Positions 33,203 to 42,129 of a DNA stretch of 64,000 nucleotides are shown here, one piece after another. Each line of letters begins with the position of its first letter. The stretch's first letter is position 1. Location of the stretch: the NCBI RefSeq assembly GCF_005222705.1, contig NZ_STGF01000013.1, positions 1 to 64,000 of the forward strand, written 5' to 3'. The notes under the pieces are model-generated. The model saw nothing but the letters and a program-made list of their open reading frames with translations, searched no databases and was not told the origin of the DNA. Source of the stretch: Paenibacillus sp. SY21-1. Its GTDB lineage: Bacteria > Bacillota > Bacilli > Paenibacillales > Paenibacillaceae. Made by a program: the position numbers and the translations under genes.

Positions 33203-34027
33203 CTATTCGTCCTGATGCGGGTCCATGCGGCCGGCCGCCGCCTCATGCTCCATGATTCGGTCCAGCAGTTCCTCCGATGCGCGCGCCCCGCGCGACGTCG
33301 TAAATTGAATGTGGGAATGCCGGTCATACGTGCGGCCAAGCTCTCCATGCGAGGGAGAGATTGCAAAGTCGGCGGCAAGCAGCAGGCTTTCGTCGAGCAA
33401 GCTGTCACCTGCGGCATATACAAAGGACGAGTCCAGCCTTTCCTTTACGTATTGAATGGCAGCCCCCTTGCTTACATGCTCGGGCACGAGATAAATTTTC
33501 TGGCCTTGCAGCGAATAGCTCCAGCCATGCCGCGCCAGCTCCGCTTGCAGTCCGTTCAGCGCATCCAAGGGAAGCTTTTCTCTATCTACTACGATGGAAT
33601 AAAACAATTCGTCGCAAAGATCGGCCGATTTCACCCATTCCGGAGAAGCGATGCCGTCAAACAGGTTCCGGATTTCCTCATTGGCGGCACAGCCTTCCTT
33701 AACTGCCGCCCTTACGATATCCTGCCACTCCTGGTCTACCTCGCCGCCTGAAAGCACGGTGCCTCCATTGCTGACGATCGCGTACGAAGGTTTAAATTCC
33801 TCCTTTATGCCGAATATCCGGTTATATTGAGCGGGAATTCGAGTCGTAACCGGCACAAAGCGCATCATGCTCTGCAATCGGCTTAGCTTCTCAATAGCAG
33901 GCTTCGTCATATAGGAGATAAAACGTCCTTCATACAGCTCTACCGGAACCATGTCCTCCAAATCGATTTCCCCTTTGGAGCGTGCCGAATAGATTAGCGT
34001 CTGGTCCAAGTCGCTTGCGAATATCAT
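33203..34027 (-). CDS. HAD-superfamily hydrolase of the Ter biosynthetic block
   Basis: The 274-residue protein has HAD motif I at its N-terminus (FASDLDQTLIYS), a Cof-type cap region (AIVSNGGTVL), the Lys motif (VSKGAAIQYV) and motif IV (AAGDSLLDESLL). It should act as a phosphatase on a sugar- or nucleotide-like phosphate. The start is the ATG at 34027, which overlaps the stop of the preceding gene as ATGA, showing translational coupling to the phosphoribosyltransferase fusion. The frame continues upstream but has no better start. Confidence 0.9.
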   Translation of the reverse strand: MIFASDLDQTLIYSARSKGEIDLEDMVPVELYEGRFISYMTKPAIEKLSRLQSMMRFVPVTTRIPAQYNRIFGIKEEFKPSYAIVSNGGTVLSGGEVDQEWQDIVRAAVKEGCAANEEIRNLFDGIASPEWVKSADLCDELFYSIVVDREKLPLDALNGLQAELARHGWSYSLQGQKIYLVPEHVSKGAAIQYVKERLDSSFVYAAGDSLLDESLLLAADFAISPSHGELGRTYDRHSHIQFTTSRGARASEELLDRIMEHEAAAGRMDPHQDE

Positions 34028-36540
34028 TCTTGATCCCCCTTCAGCGCTTTGATAATGCCGCAGCAGGAGTAGGTCATATGCGGATATTCTTCGACAGGCA
34101 CGCCGCGTTCCTCGGCCAGCAGTCTGATATGCCGCAAATTCGGATTGTCCAGCGAGTCTACGAGAATTTTCCAAGGAACCCTGCGCAGCAGCACGCGCGT
34201 CGTCTCGCCTACGCCCGGCTTAATGAAATGAACGTCAGGCACATGAAACTCGCTGCGAATCCGTTCTATATCCTGCCAGCCTTGCCATGTGACCCAACCA
34301 TCCTCATGGCTCTGATCGGCCTTGCCCGGAATGGCAGCTTCGCGTTCCAGCTCGCAGCCGCTCGCCTGGAGCTTCGCCTTTTCCCGAATCGCGCTGAAAC
34401 GCGCTGAAATGGTGTCCACGAACACATTCGTCCTATCGGCGGCGCTTAGCTCCTGATAGTATTTGGCGCCGTGAAAATCACCGGGACCTATCAAGTCATC
34501 CCTCAGCACCGTGCGGCTAATCAGCCCTGACACCGTTGCATTAAGGCAAGCGCTCGGGATTAGATAATCCTCCCTTGTTCCGAATGTCGCCGTGCAATGT
34601 CCGGGGTCGGCAAGCACCGCCAGATCGTCGCTCAGCCTAAGGCCGAACTTGCGCTCCAACTCGGCGCAAGCTGCAATCAGCACCTTCCGAATCGCCCCTT
34701 TGCCTGTCCAGCCGTCAACAAACTGGATATGTCTGCCTGGATGCCGCTGGTGTATATACAACAGCGCGTTTGCATCAATGCCTTTGCCGCGAATGATCGA
34801 CAGGCTATAGTGGGGAACATCCGCCTCATAAACTTCCTTCATGTATCTTCTGATCAGCACCCCGACCGGCGTTCCGCCCCTGGCCAGCGAAGCAAGCGCG
34901 ACCTGGAACCCATGCTTGCTCACGATCCTTTCGGCTACCGTGCCGACCGCAAGCGCAAGCGCCTCGGCCGAATCGCGCAGCGACTGCTCGAACAGCTCGA
35001 TATAACGGGGAGACGGCTCGTACTCAATCGGCAGGCTTTCGGAATAATGGGCGCCAGACTGCATGCCGGCCTCCCGCTCCGCCGTGCTTCGCTCAAGCGC
35101 GCAGCCATTCAAATTTTTGAGCAAAAACCGGACATCCTCGGAGCTGTAACTGCCAAGCGGTGCTGGATCTGCGATCCGGTGACTGAAATAGACCATATGA
35201 ATATGAGGAATGCCTGCCGAGGCAAGCGCCTCATATAGCTCGGTCAATCGGTGCGGCGGAACCTCCCGTTCCATAAACAGAAACAGTTCATCATAGTGGC
35301 CGTAAGGTATGTTGTACATATAATTCACGACGTCCTCATGCTCGGGAGACGCATAACGATACGCCGAATGAACGGCATATTCCGGCTGCTCGAACGGATG
35401 AATCGGACTTCGTGTGCTGGACTGATACCATACGTCTCCGCCCAGCAGCGAAGCGATACGCATCGGAATGTACATAAACTCTCCCGTTCCCATGCAAAGC
35501 GTGCGACCGCCTGTCCGGATATGCCCCAGCAGCGCCGCCGCCCGGGCCGCTTCATCGTCAAGCTCGTCCTGTCCGGCCGCCGACAAGCCGAATCGGCCAG
35601 TATGGCGCAAATAAGCCGGGTCCTCGTCTCGGGATGCAATAAGGCGGAAGGCCTCGCCGACATGGGTAACGCTGATTTCCGGGGCAATGGCAGCGGCGGA
35701 GACACGGCCGCTGTCCGGGGCGCTTTCCACGGGAGAGCCGCCAACCTCTATTTCTCCCGTTATCAGCGACAAGCTTGTCGTCCTGATGCCAAGCTCCGCC
35801 TCCAAATCGGCAAATCGTTCGCGATCCGCTTCAGAGCGCCAATCCAGCAAGCTTGCCAGCACATAATCTTTGCGGCCATACTTGGCCGTCAAGTCCCGAA
35901 TAATATTAATCGCCGTTTTGCCTGTCGTCATTTCGTCATCGACAAGCACAATCGTCCGAGCCTGCTCGAAAATGGCTGGGTCCAGCGCATAGCAGCGATG
36001 AGCCGTGGCATGAGAATGCTCTTCCTCGAAATCGATGCATGAGCTCATGTAGCCGATGTTTTCCCTCGTCGTGTGCAGGTAGGCAGCTTCGCCGCCAAAC
36101 ATTTCGAACATGCTGTGCCCGAGCGAGGTAGCCGTTTCGGCGAATCCGATAAAGAGGGTTCGCTCTTGCAGCGGCAGCCTGTCCCGCTTCAGCGTATCAT
36201 AGACGGCTCCCGCCGTTTCCGGCTCGGCAAATGCCTGCAAAAGCTCCTCCAGAGGAAGAGGAAGCGGCATGCCCAGTTGCTCCCGGTACATTAGGCCCAA
36301 CGACGCGCCTGCAAGCAGCGACACATGCGGACGAACCGGAATGTGCTTCCCCAGCACCTTGCTGACGAACAGGAAGCTCCGTTTCTTATTCATTCTTGCC
36401 GCCATTTGAAACAGCCGTTCAGGCGGAATGCCGTAGGCATTGCCTGTCAAGCGGATGGATACTTCCAAATCTCCAATAATGTTATATAATAGCTGATTCC
36501 CGTTCTTCTGCGAGTAGACAGGTGAAATTCTGGTTTTCAT
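34024..36540 (-). CDS. Four-domain Ter protein: phosphoribosyltransferase, TRSP, StiP-like and PELOTA-like domains
   Basis: This 838-residue protein appears to be a fusion. The N-terminal part (about 1-240) is a phosphoribosyltransferase with the PRPP loop TIVLVDDEMTTGKTAINII. A second part (about 250-480) resembles the TRSP domain (GQDELDDEAARAAALL, LCMGTGEFMYIPM). The third part (about 500-740) resembles the StiP cysteine-protease-like domain (ARGGTPVGVLIRRYM, IQFVDGWTGKGAIRKVL). The C-terminal 75 residues resemble a PELOTA-type RNA-binding domain (ETTRVLLRRVPWKILVDSL). In many Ter loci these are separate or only partly fused proteins. The ATG at 36540 follows GGGGTG and overlaps the 3' end of the lyase gene by 59 bases. 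The protein likely makes a base-sugar bond and may sense or bind RNA. Domain borders are estimates. Confidence 0.8.
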   Translation of the reverse strand: MKTRISPVYSQKNGNQLLYNIIGDLEVSIRLTGNAYGIPPERLFQMAARMNKKRSFLFVSKVLGKHIPVRPHVSLLAGASLGLMYREQLGMPLPLPLEELLQAFAEPETAGAVYDTLKRDRLPLQERTLFIGFAETATSLGHSMFEMFGGEAAYLHTTRENIGYMSSCIDFEEEHSHATAHRCYALDPAIFEQARTIVLVDDEMTTGKTAINIIRDLTAKYGRKDYVLASLLDWRSEADRERFADLEAELGIRTTSLSLITGEIEVGGSPVESAPDSGRVSAAAIAPEISVTHVGEAFRLIASRDEDPAYLRHTGRFGLSAAGQDELDDEAARAAALLGHIRTGGRTLCMGTGEFMYIPMRIASLLGGDVWYQSSTRSPIHPFEQPEYAVHSAYRYASPEHEDVVNYMYNIPYGHYDELFLFMEREVPPHRLTELYEALASAGIPHIHMVYFSHRIADPAPLGSYSSEDVRFLLKNLNGCALERSTAEREAGMQSGAHYSESLPIEYEPSPRYIELFEQSLRDSAEALALAVGTVAERIVSKHGFQVALASLARGGTPVGVLIRRYMKEVYEADVPHYSLSIIRGKGIDANALLYIHQRHPGRHIQFVDGWTGKGAIRKVLIAACAELERKFGLRLSDDLAVLADPGHCTATFGTREDYLIPSACLNATVSGLISRTVLRDDLIGPGDFHGAKYYQELSAADRTNVFVDTISARFSAIREKAKLQASGCELEREAAIPGKADQSHEDGWVTWQGWQDIERIRSEFHVPDVHFIKPGVGETTRVLLRRVPWKILVDSLDNPNLRHIRLLAEERGVPVEEYPHMTYSCCGIIKALKGDQE

Positions 36541-37687
36541 GCAGCACCCCGTATATGTTTGCTCTGATCATAATTCGTCTTGCCCATGTCATATGCGGCT
36601 TAAATTCATTCATTTTGTTGGAATAGCGGCTTTTCATAACGCCCAGCTCCCCGCCGCCATTCTCCATAATATGGAGCGCATCCATGTACTCCTCATGCGT
36701 CACCACATACATGGCCTGCACCGGCTTAATATGCGTGGGATGAATGATCGTTTTGCCGATCATGCCGTTCTCCTTGTCCATCGCCACTTCCCTGATTAGC
36801 CCGTCTACATAATCGTTGATAAAAGACATCCGCAGCAGCCGGCCGCTCCGCCCCATGCTTTCCTCAAACGGGGTCTGCCTGAGCTGCGGTTTAAACACCC
36901 GGTCACTTTTGAAATATTCCCATACCGGCCCGGAAATGACATAATGATTGTCCATTCTGCCAAAAACGTTCACAATATCGGCGATGCAGTCGCGTATGAC
37001 GCCAATATCGTAAATCGTATTGTCGGGGCTTCTGCGTAAGCCAAACAAGCTTGAGAAATCGGTGGCGCCGATCCGCACATTCAAAATGTACTCCTTGTAT
37101 TCCTTCAGCAGCGAGGATAAGCCAAGCAGCGTCTCGAGCCTGCTTTCCCGATAAATGACCTCTGCGCTTTCAAGAATGGGCATGCCGTACAAAACGGGAG
37201 CATATTCGCTCTTCTGACGATTGTACGACTCCAGCATACGCAAATATTCGATACCGGTCCGGATGTTGAATTTAGGGAACACAATCCCCGTCAGATGCCG
37301 AGCTTCCTCGCCAATTGAGGCAAGCAGCCTTCCAAGCTGGTCCACCGACCGCACGCGTACAAAGATCAGCGGCACCTGCTCTCCATCAAGCATGCCCGCA
37401 GCCAGAAACAGGCTGATCTGCTGCAGCGTTTCCCTTAGCTGCTCCTCCGCCTGCTCAACCTGTTTATCCCCCACAGCGTCCTCCAAATCCATCACCATGG
37501 ATACCAGCCCTTCATGCTTGCCAGCGGCCAGTTCTTCCGCAATCCCTCGTCGGGTAGCAGGCATATACAGCGCAGCTCCCACTGCATAGGCCAGCTGTTC
37601 CTTATGGGATTCGTTGCTGAATTGTCCCGGAAGGGAATAGAAGAAGGATTGTTCTTCCTCTCGAGTAAGATAATTAAAATACCTCAT
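36482..37687 (-). CDS. HpcH/HpaI-type aldolase / citrate-lyase-like enzyme of the Ter block
   Basis: The 401-residue enzyme has the CitE/HpcH TIM-barrel pattern: YMPATRRGIAEELA, VMDLEDAVGDKQVEQAE, PLIFVRVRS, GIVFPKF, and NVRIGATDFSSLFGLRRS. The C-terminal KTIIHPTHIKPVQAMY fits this superfamily. It should cleave or form a carbon-carbon bond with a keto-acid or acyl substrate. It is the first gene of the biosynthetic block and overlaps the phosphoribosyltransferase fusion. The ATG at 37687 follows AAGGAAGGAG. A hairpin terminator and 200 bp of DNA separate it from terC, so it may have its own promoter, but no convincing one was seen. Confidence 0.85.
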   Translation of the reverse strand: MRYFNYLTREEEQSFFYSLPGQFSNESHKEQLAYAVGAALYMPATRRGIAEELAAGKHEGLVSMVMDLEDAVGDKQVEQAEEQLRETLQQISLFLAAGMLDGEQVPLIFVRVRSVDQLGRLLASIGEEARHLTGIVFPKFNIRTGIEYLRMLESYNRQKSEYAPVLYGMPILESAEVIYRESRLETLLGLSSLLKEYKEYILNVRIGATDFSSLFGLRRSPDNTIYDIGVIRDCIADIVNVFGRMDNHYVISGPVWEYFKSDRVFKPQLRQTPFEESMGRSGRLLRMSFINDYVDGLIREVAMDKENGMIGKTIIHPTHIKPVQAMYVVTHEEYMDALHIMENGGGELGVMKSRYSNKMNEFKPHMTWARRIMIRANIYGVLHENQNFTCLLAEERESAII

Positions 37688-37915
37688 AGAACGTTGCTCC
37701 TTCCTTGGTGACCGACAAGGTGAAACGGCTGCTGCCGCACGTTGACGACGCAGCGCATTTCATTCCGAGACATAGAAAGAAAGGATAACAGAAGGCGGGA
37801 CTTCCTGTATTTCGGGCGTAAAAGGCTGACTCTGCCTTTGGCGGCAGCACTGACGTTTCACATAGAAATAAAGAACAAGCCTTTTCGCCCAACCTGTGCC
37901 TTCCTTTATTTTTAG
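37688..37915 (-). other. Leader region of the Ter biosynthetic block
   Basis: About 230 bp lie between the post-terC terminator and the lyase gene. Stretches resembling an ECF -35 box (TGTGAAAC at about 37857-37864) occur, but no matching -10 box was found. No gene is visible. Confidence 0.35.
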
Positions 37916-37946
37916 AAAAAAAATCCCTCGCGCAGCAGGGAGGGAT
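37916..37946 (-). terminator. Terminator after terC
   Basis: On the minus strand ATCCCTC pairs with GAGGGAT around a GC-rich loop and is followed by eight T residues. It divides the Ter locus into a terD-to-terC unit and a biosynthetic unit. Confidence 0.85.
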
Positions 37947-37976
37947 ATTTCAACTACATGCTTATAGACGAACGAA

Positions 37977-38768
37977 TCAGGCGGATTGCGACGTGTTCTT
38001 TTTGCGGAGGGCACTGAAAATCATCGTGCCGATAAACACCGTAATGATCAAACCAAAAAAGTAGGTATGCGGCACATGAACGCCATACGCGCCTGCAATC
38101 ATTTTTGCTGCAATAATAATGATCAAAATAAACGCAGCCTTTTCCAGCTCCGGGAATTTCTCGATGAGCTTCAGGAATATTTGAGCAACACCGCGCATCA
38201 TCAATACGCCAAGGATGCCTCCGAGGAAGAGCACCCAAACCTCTTCGCTGACGCCGAATGCCGCGAGCACGCTGTCGATACTAAAGGCGATATCCATCAA
38301 TTCGACAGCCAGAACGGTGCGCCAAAAGCCATAGCCTTTGTTCTGAACCTCCTCGTCCTCGTCGTTGCCCTTCTTGCCGATATAAGGAATCAGTTTGATG
38401 CCGCCGACACGGGCAAGCTTGAATTCAAGATGGAACAGGTTGCTGAGCGCGATCCAGAGCAGGTACAAGCCGCCAGCCACCTTGATCCACGTAATCTGGA
38501 CCAGATAGACGCCGACGCCAATTGCGATAAACCGAAAAATGTAAGCGCCCAGAATACCATAGAACAAGGCGCGCCTTTGCTGCTCCTTCGGCAAGTGCTT
38601 GACCATGACTGCGAGCACCAGGGCGTTGTCCGCGGACAACAGCCCCTCCAGCAGGACTAGTGTCGCAATAATGCCCCAGCTTGCCGGATCGGTGAATACA
38701 TGGGAAAGATTGTCCCAGCTAAAAAAGCTACCGAAGTTGGCAAGCATGTCCTGAAAAAACTCAACCAT
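37977..38768 (-). CDS. terC: TerC-family membrane protein of the Ter operon
   Basis: This 263-residue membrane protein has about seven helices and the TerC metal-site motifs EGLLSADNALVLAVMVKHLP and LAVELMDIAFSIDSVLAAFG. A cytosolic charged loop with DEDEEVQNK lies at about 125-140. It corresponds to YceF (MeeF) of the Bacillus subtilis yceCDEFGHI operon, reported as a manganese exporter. The start is the ATG at 38768, eight bases after GGAGG. It directly follows the TerA-like gene and is closed by a strong terminator. Confidence 0.93.
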   Translation of the reverse strand: MVEFFQDMLANFGSFFSWDNLSHVFTDPASWGIIATLVLLEGLLSADNALVLAVMVKHLPKEQQRRALFYGILGAYIFRFIAIGVGVYLVQITWIKVAGGLYLLWIALSNLFHLEFKLARVGGIKLIPYIGKKGNDEDEEVQNKGYGFWRTVLAVELMDIAFSIDSVLAAFGVSEEVWVLFLGGILGVLMMRGVAQIFLKLIEKFPELEKAAFILIIIIAAKMIAGAYGVHVPHTYFFGLIITVFIGTMIFSALRKKNTSQSA

Positions 38769-38792
38769 TCCCAAAACCTCCGAATACTACGA

Positions 38793-40100
38793 TTATTTGC
38801 TGCCTTGCACCCAGTTCAATCCCCAGCCGAATGCTTCGTCCAGTTGACGATGGCCGGTGAAATATTGAACGAGCCGCTTGATGCTGAACGTCTGATCGCC
38901 GACGTTTTCAATCATGGCGATCGCGCACATGCCCATACGATTGTTATGCTCGTCCATCCGCACTTCGATATCAGGCCCGCCGGACTGCTTAATCGTTACA
39001 ACGCCGTCGGCTTCCGCCCAGTTCGTCACCCCCTGATAAATGTAAGCATACACGACCACCCGTCTTATCTCGTGCACCATATTGCCGTTGATGCGAAGAT
39101 TTTCGCCGGTTTTTATCGAGCCGGTGCGATCATCCCCGTCAAGCGACACGTAAGGTGGTCTGGAGAAATCGCCAAAGCTGTTCCCAAGCGCCTGAACCGC
39201 GCCCTTCATCCCGTTTTTCAACTCGAACAGGCAGCCTACATCAAGGTCAATGCTGCTGGAGCGTCCGAAAAAGCCGGTCGATTTGCGCTGATTCCAGTTC
39301 AGGTTCACCACGATTTCTCCAAGCGCGCCGGCACCCTTCTGGAGATTGATGACATCGCCGCGCTTCGTCAACGAAATTTTGCTGAGATTGACAGGAGCGG
39401 ATTGCGGCGCCGGTGGAGGCGTTGGAGCCGGCGGCTTAGGCGGCTGCGGAGCAGGAGCCGGTGGCTGTGGCGCTGGCGTCGGCGGTTTTGGCGGCTGCGG
39501 CGCTGGCGGCGATGTCTGCGCAGACGCATCCGCTTGAACCTCGATGCCGAAGCTTGCGCATAACGCCGCTAATCCGCCCGCGTAGCCCGAGCCGATCGCG
39601 TTAAACTTCCATTCGCCATTATATCTATATAAATCTCCTACGACGATTGCGGTTTCGACGGAGAAATGTTTTCCGAGCTCATAACGCAAAATTTCCTGAC
39701 CCGACGCTTCATCCATAATTCGAATATAAACATCGTTTACGTTGGCGAAACTTTGTTTTCTTGCTTCTCCCTCATAGATGGTCAGCGTGAAGGAAATACG
39801 ATCGATTTCGCTTGGCGCGTCCTGAAGCCGGACGATGACCTGCTCCTGGTCGGTCACGCCTGCGAAGCTTCGTTTGCCTGTGCCTGACATTTCGATTGCG
39901 CCGCGCGCTCCTTTAGGATTTCCATAAAAAATCAAATCCTCATCGCCGCCAACTTTTCCGCCTTGACGCAACAAAAAAGCTGAAAAATCGACGTCGATAC
40001 CCGTGCCGCCCTTCCAGCCCATGCCTACCCATAAATTGCGGAAGGAAGGATTGTTTTTCGTCACATCCGCCTTCTGCCCTCTCGTCAATGCCAATCCCAT
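38793..40100 (-). CDS. terA: TerA-like protein: TerD domain, proline-rich hinge, TerA domain
   Basis: The 435-residue protein has an N-terminal TerD-type domain (about 1-190), a hinge of PPAPQPPKPP-type repeats (about 194-240), and a C-terminal TerA-type domain (about 241-435, with FFGRSSSIDLDVGCLFEL and SLDGDDRTG). In the first domain the usual calcium-site motif GDN.TGEGDGDD is degenerate (GTGKRSFAGVTDQEQ), so metal binding there is doubtful, whereas LDGDDRTG is kept in the second. TerD-family proteins bind calcium and gather at membranes in tellurite and envelope stress. It lies between terD and terC with an attenuator-like hairpin upstream. Confidence 0.87.
   Translation of the reverse strand: MGLALTRGQKADVTKNNPSFRNLWVGMGWKGGTGIDVDFSAFLLRQGGKVGGDEDLIFYGNPKGARGAIEMSGTGKRSFAGVTDQEQVIVRLQDAPSEIDRISFTLTIYEGEARKQSFANVNDVYIRIMDEASGQEILRYELGKHFSVETAIVVGDLYRYNGEWKFNAIGSGYAGGLAALCASFGIEVQADASAQTSPPAPQPPKPPTPAPQPPAPAPQPPKPPAPTPPPAPQSAPVNLSKISLTKRGDVINLQKGAGALGEIVVNLNWNQRKSTGFFGRSSSIDLDVGCLFELKNGMKGAVQALGNSFGDFSRPPYVSLDGDDRTGSIKTGENLRINGNMVHEIRRVVVYAYIYQGVTNWAEADGVVTIKQSGGPDIEVRMDEHNNRMGMCAIAMIENVGDQTFSIKRLVQYFTGHRQLDEAFGWGLNWVQGSK
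39405..39530 (-). repeat. Proline-rich hinge repeat within terA-like gene
   Basis: This region encodes alternating (A/P)PAPQPPKPP units. The DNA is a short-period GC-rich imperfect tandem repeat, so its length could vary between strains. Confidence 0.7.
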
Positions 40101-40151
40101 GTTATAACCGCCTTTCGTATGTATGAGGATAAGGCCTTATTCTAAATAAAC

Positions 40152-40185
40152 AAAAGGGTGACAAGTAAAGCTCTATTGCCACCCT
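40152..40185 (-). terminator. Intra-operon terminator or attenuator
   Basis: On the minus strand AGGGTGGCAA pairs with TTGTCACCCT, followed by TTTTG. It lies between a terD gene and the TerA-like gene, so it probably lowers downstream transcription or stabilises the upstream mRNA end. Confidence 0.65.
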
Positions 40186-40197
40186 CAACTCATTATC

Positions 40198-40776
40198 TTA
40201 AACCGTTAAGCCGTAATTGCGGCAAAGCGCCGCAAGCCCGCCGGAGAAGCCTGCGCCAACCGCCTGAAACTTCCAATCGGCGCCTTGGCGATACAATTCG
40301 CAGAACACAATGGCCGTTTCAATCGAGAACTCCTCGCCCAAATCGTAGCGAAGCACTTCCACGCCCGTATTCTCGTCAACCAGGCGAACGAAAGCATTCG
40401 AGATCTGTCCGAAATTCTGATGCCTGCTTTCGGCGTCATGAATGGTAACCGTGATGCCGATCCGCTGAATATGCGCCGGGATCTTCTGAAAATCAATTTT
40501 GATTTGCTCGTCGTCTCCGTCGCCCTCGCCGGTACGGTTATCGCCGGTATGCTCGACAGCTCCATTATAAGCGATAAGCTGATTATAAAACACAAAATCC
40601 TTTTCGTCCTTCGCCTTGCCGTCCTGATGCAGCAAAAACGCGCTGGCATCGAGGTCGATTTCGCCGCCGCCGGAATATTTATTCGTATCCCAGCCAAGGC
40701 CAAGCACAACCTTAGTTAGCCCCGGGTTCGTTTTGGTAAGATCAATTCGCTGTCCTTTTGCCAGATTAATCGACAT
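40198..40776 (-). CDS. terD: TerD-family protein
   Basis: The 192-residue protein is a single TerD domain: MSINLAKGQRIDLTKTNPGL at the N-terminus, GWDTNKYSGGGEIDLDASAF, the acidic calcium-binding loop GDNRTGEGDGDDEQ, and DAESRHQNFGQISNAFVRLV. All acidic residues thought to bind two calcium ions are present. TerD proteins respond to tellurite, phage and envelope stress in Ter systems. Its start follows AAGGAGG. It is the third of three consecutive very similar terD genes, and a hairpin after its stop separates it from the TerA-like gene. Confidence 0.95.
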   Translation of the reverse strand: MSINLAKGQRIDLTKTNPGLTKVVLGLGWDTNKYSGGGEIDLDASAFLLHQDGKAKDEKDFVFYNQLIAYNGAVEHTGDNRTGEGDGDDEQIKIDFQKIPAHIQRIGITVTIHDAESRHQNFGQISNAFVRLVDENTGVEVLRYDLGEEFSIETAIVFCELYRQGADWKFQAVGAGFSGGLAALCRNYGLTV

Positions 40777-40812
40777 GTTTTGTTCCTCCTTAACGTTATA
40801 AATAAATTCTTG

Positions 40813-41391
40813 CTACGTCTGAACGCCAAAATCGGCGCAAAGTCCTGCCAGTCCATTCTGGTAGCCGCTGCCGACTGCGCTGAATTTCCACTCGCCGCCA
40901 TGCCTGTACAGCTCGCCTACGACAACGGCCGTCTCAACGGAGAAATCCTCGCCGAGATCGTAACGGATCAGCTCCGCACCCGTCGCTTCGTTCAGCACGC
41001 GCACGTATGCATTGGCAACCTGACCGAAGTTCTGTCTGCGGGCCTGCGCATCGTGAATCGTAATGCAAAAAGCGACCTTCTGCGTATCGGCAGGAATGGC
41101 CGCCAAATCGATGCTCAGCGTCTCGTCGTCGCCTGCGCCGACACCGCTTTGGTTGTCGCCGGACGAGATCACGGAGCCGCTTGGATTGGAGCGGTTATTA
41201 TAAAAAATAAAATCCTTGTCGCTGCCAACCTTCCCCGTCGCATTCAGACAAAACGCCGTAGCATCCAGGTCAAAATCGGAGCCGCCATCGTACTTGTTCA
41301 CATCCCAGCCCAGACCAACCGTAATTTTAGTTAAGCCCGGATTGGATTTCGTTAAATCAACTTTTTGACCTTTGGACAAATTGACAGCCAT
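40813..41391 (-). CDS. TerD-family protein (variant calcium loop)
   Basis: The 192-residue TerD domain protein starts MAVNLSKGQKVDLTKSNPG and keeps DFDLDATAFCLN, but its metal loop reads GDNQSGVGAGDDET: the first glutamate of the TGEGDGDD pattern is replaced by valine and an acidic residue is lost. Calcium affinity may therefore differ from its neighbours (an inference). It has a good GGGAGG site and is the second of the three linked terD genes; the duplicates at 40198-40776 and 41521-42102 are each closer to the canonical loop. Confidence 0.93.
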   Translation of the reverse strand: MAVNLSKGQKVDLTKSNPGLTKITVGLGWDVNKYDGGSDFDLDATAFCLNATGKVGSDKDFIFYNNRSNPSGSVISSGDNQSGVGAGDDETLSIDLAAIPADTQKVAFCITIHDAQARRQNFGQVANAYVRVLNEATGAELIRYDLGEDFSVETAVVVGELYRHGGEWKFSAVGSGYQNGLAGLCADFGVQT

Positions 41392-41475
41392 GATTACGCC
41401 TCCCAGGCAGCAGATGGGTTTAATGGGAAAGAAAGCAGCGCGCAGCTTGCGGCGCCGTACACTTCCGGTATTTAC

Positions 41476-41502
41476 AAAAAGGGCCGCCGCCGGCGACCCT
41501 TT
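41476..41502 (-). terminator. Intra-operon terminator or attenuator
   Basis: On the minus strand AAAGGGTCGCC pairs with GGCGGCCCTTT and is followed by two further T residues. It lies between the 41521 and 40813 terD genes. Confidence 0.65.
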
Positions 41503-41520
41503 ACGGGTAGATAACTGCTA

Positions 41521-42102
41521 TTAGTTCACGGACAGGCCGTAGTTGCGGGCCAAGCCGCCAAGACCATCCTGGAAGCCGCTGCCGATTGCGCTGAACTTCC
41601 ACTCGCCGGAATGGCGGTAGAGCTCGCCTACTACTACTGCAGTTTCGATCGAGAAGTCCTCGCCAAGATCGTAGCGGATAAGCTCGGAGCCGCTTTGCTC
41701 GTCGAGAATGCGCACGAACGCGTTCGATACTTGTCCGAAGTTTTGGCTGCGGGAGCCAGCATCGTGGATCGTAATGCAGAATGCGATTTTATCCACTGCG
41801 GCAGGAACTGCCGCGAGGTCTACTTTCACTTGCTCGTCGTCGCCGTCGCCTTCGCCGGTACGGTTGTCTCCCGTATGTGCGACAGAGCCGTTGCTGTTCT
41901 TAGGGTTGTTATAGAAAATAAAGTCGGTGTCGGAGCCTACTTTGCCTTGTGCATTCAAGCAGAAAACGGATGCATCAAGGTCAAAATCCTGACCGCCATC
42001 ATATTTATTCGTATCCCAGCCAAGACCTACCGTAATTTTCGTAAGACCTGGGTTTGTTTTCGTAAGATCGATTTTTTGTCCTTTGGATAAGCTGATCGCC
42101 AT
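41521..42102 (-). CDS. terD: TerD-family protein
   Basis: The 193-residue TerD domain protein has MAISLSKGQKIDLTKTNPGL, DFDLDASVFCLN, the full calcium loop GDNRTGEGDGDDEQ, and DAGSRSQNFGQVSNAFVRIL. It is the canonical member of the set and likely the most highly expressed, since an attenuator-like hairpin follows its stop. It starts behind GAGAGGG, 27 bases after the first TerD-family gene. Confidence 0.95.
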   Translation of the reverse strand: MAISLSKGQKIDLTKTNPGLTKITVGLGWDTNKYDGGQDFDLDASVFCLNAQGKVGSDTDFIFYNNPKNSNGSVAHTGDNRTGEGDGDDEQVKVDLAAVPAAVDKIAFCITIHDAGSRSQNFGQVSNAFVRILDEQSGSELIRYDLGEDFSIETAVVVGELYRHSGEWKFSAIGSGFQDGLGGLARNYGLSVN

Positions 42103-42129
42103 TATTGATGCCCTCTCTTCTCAATAGAA

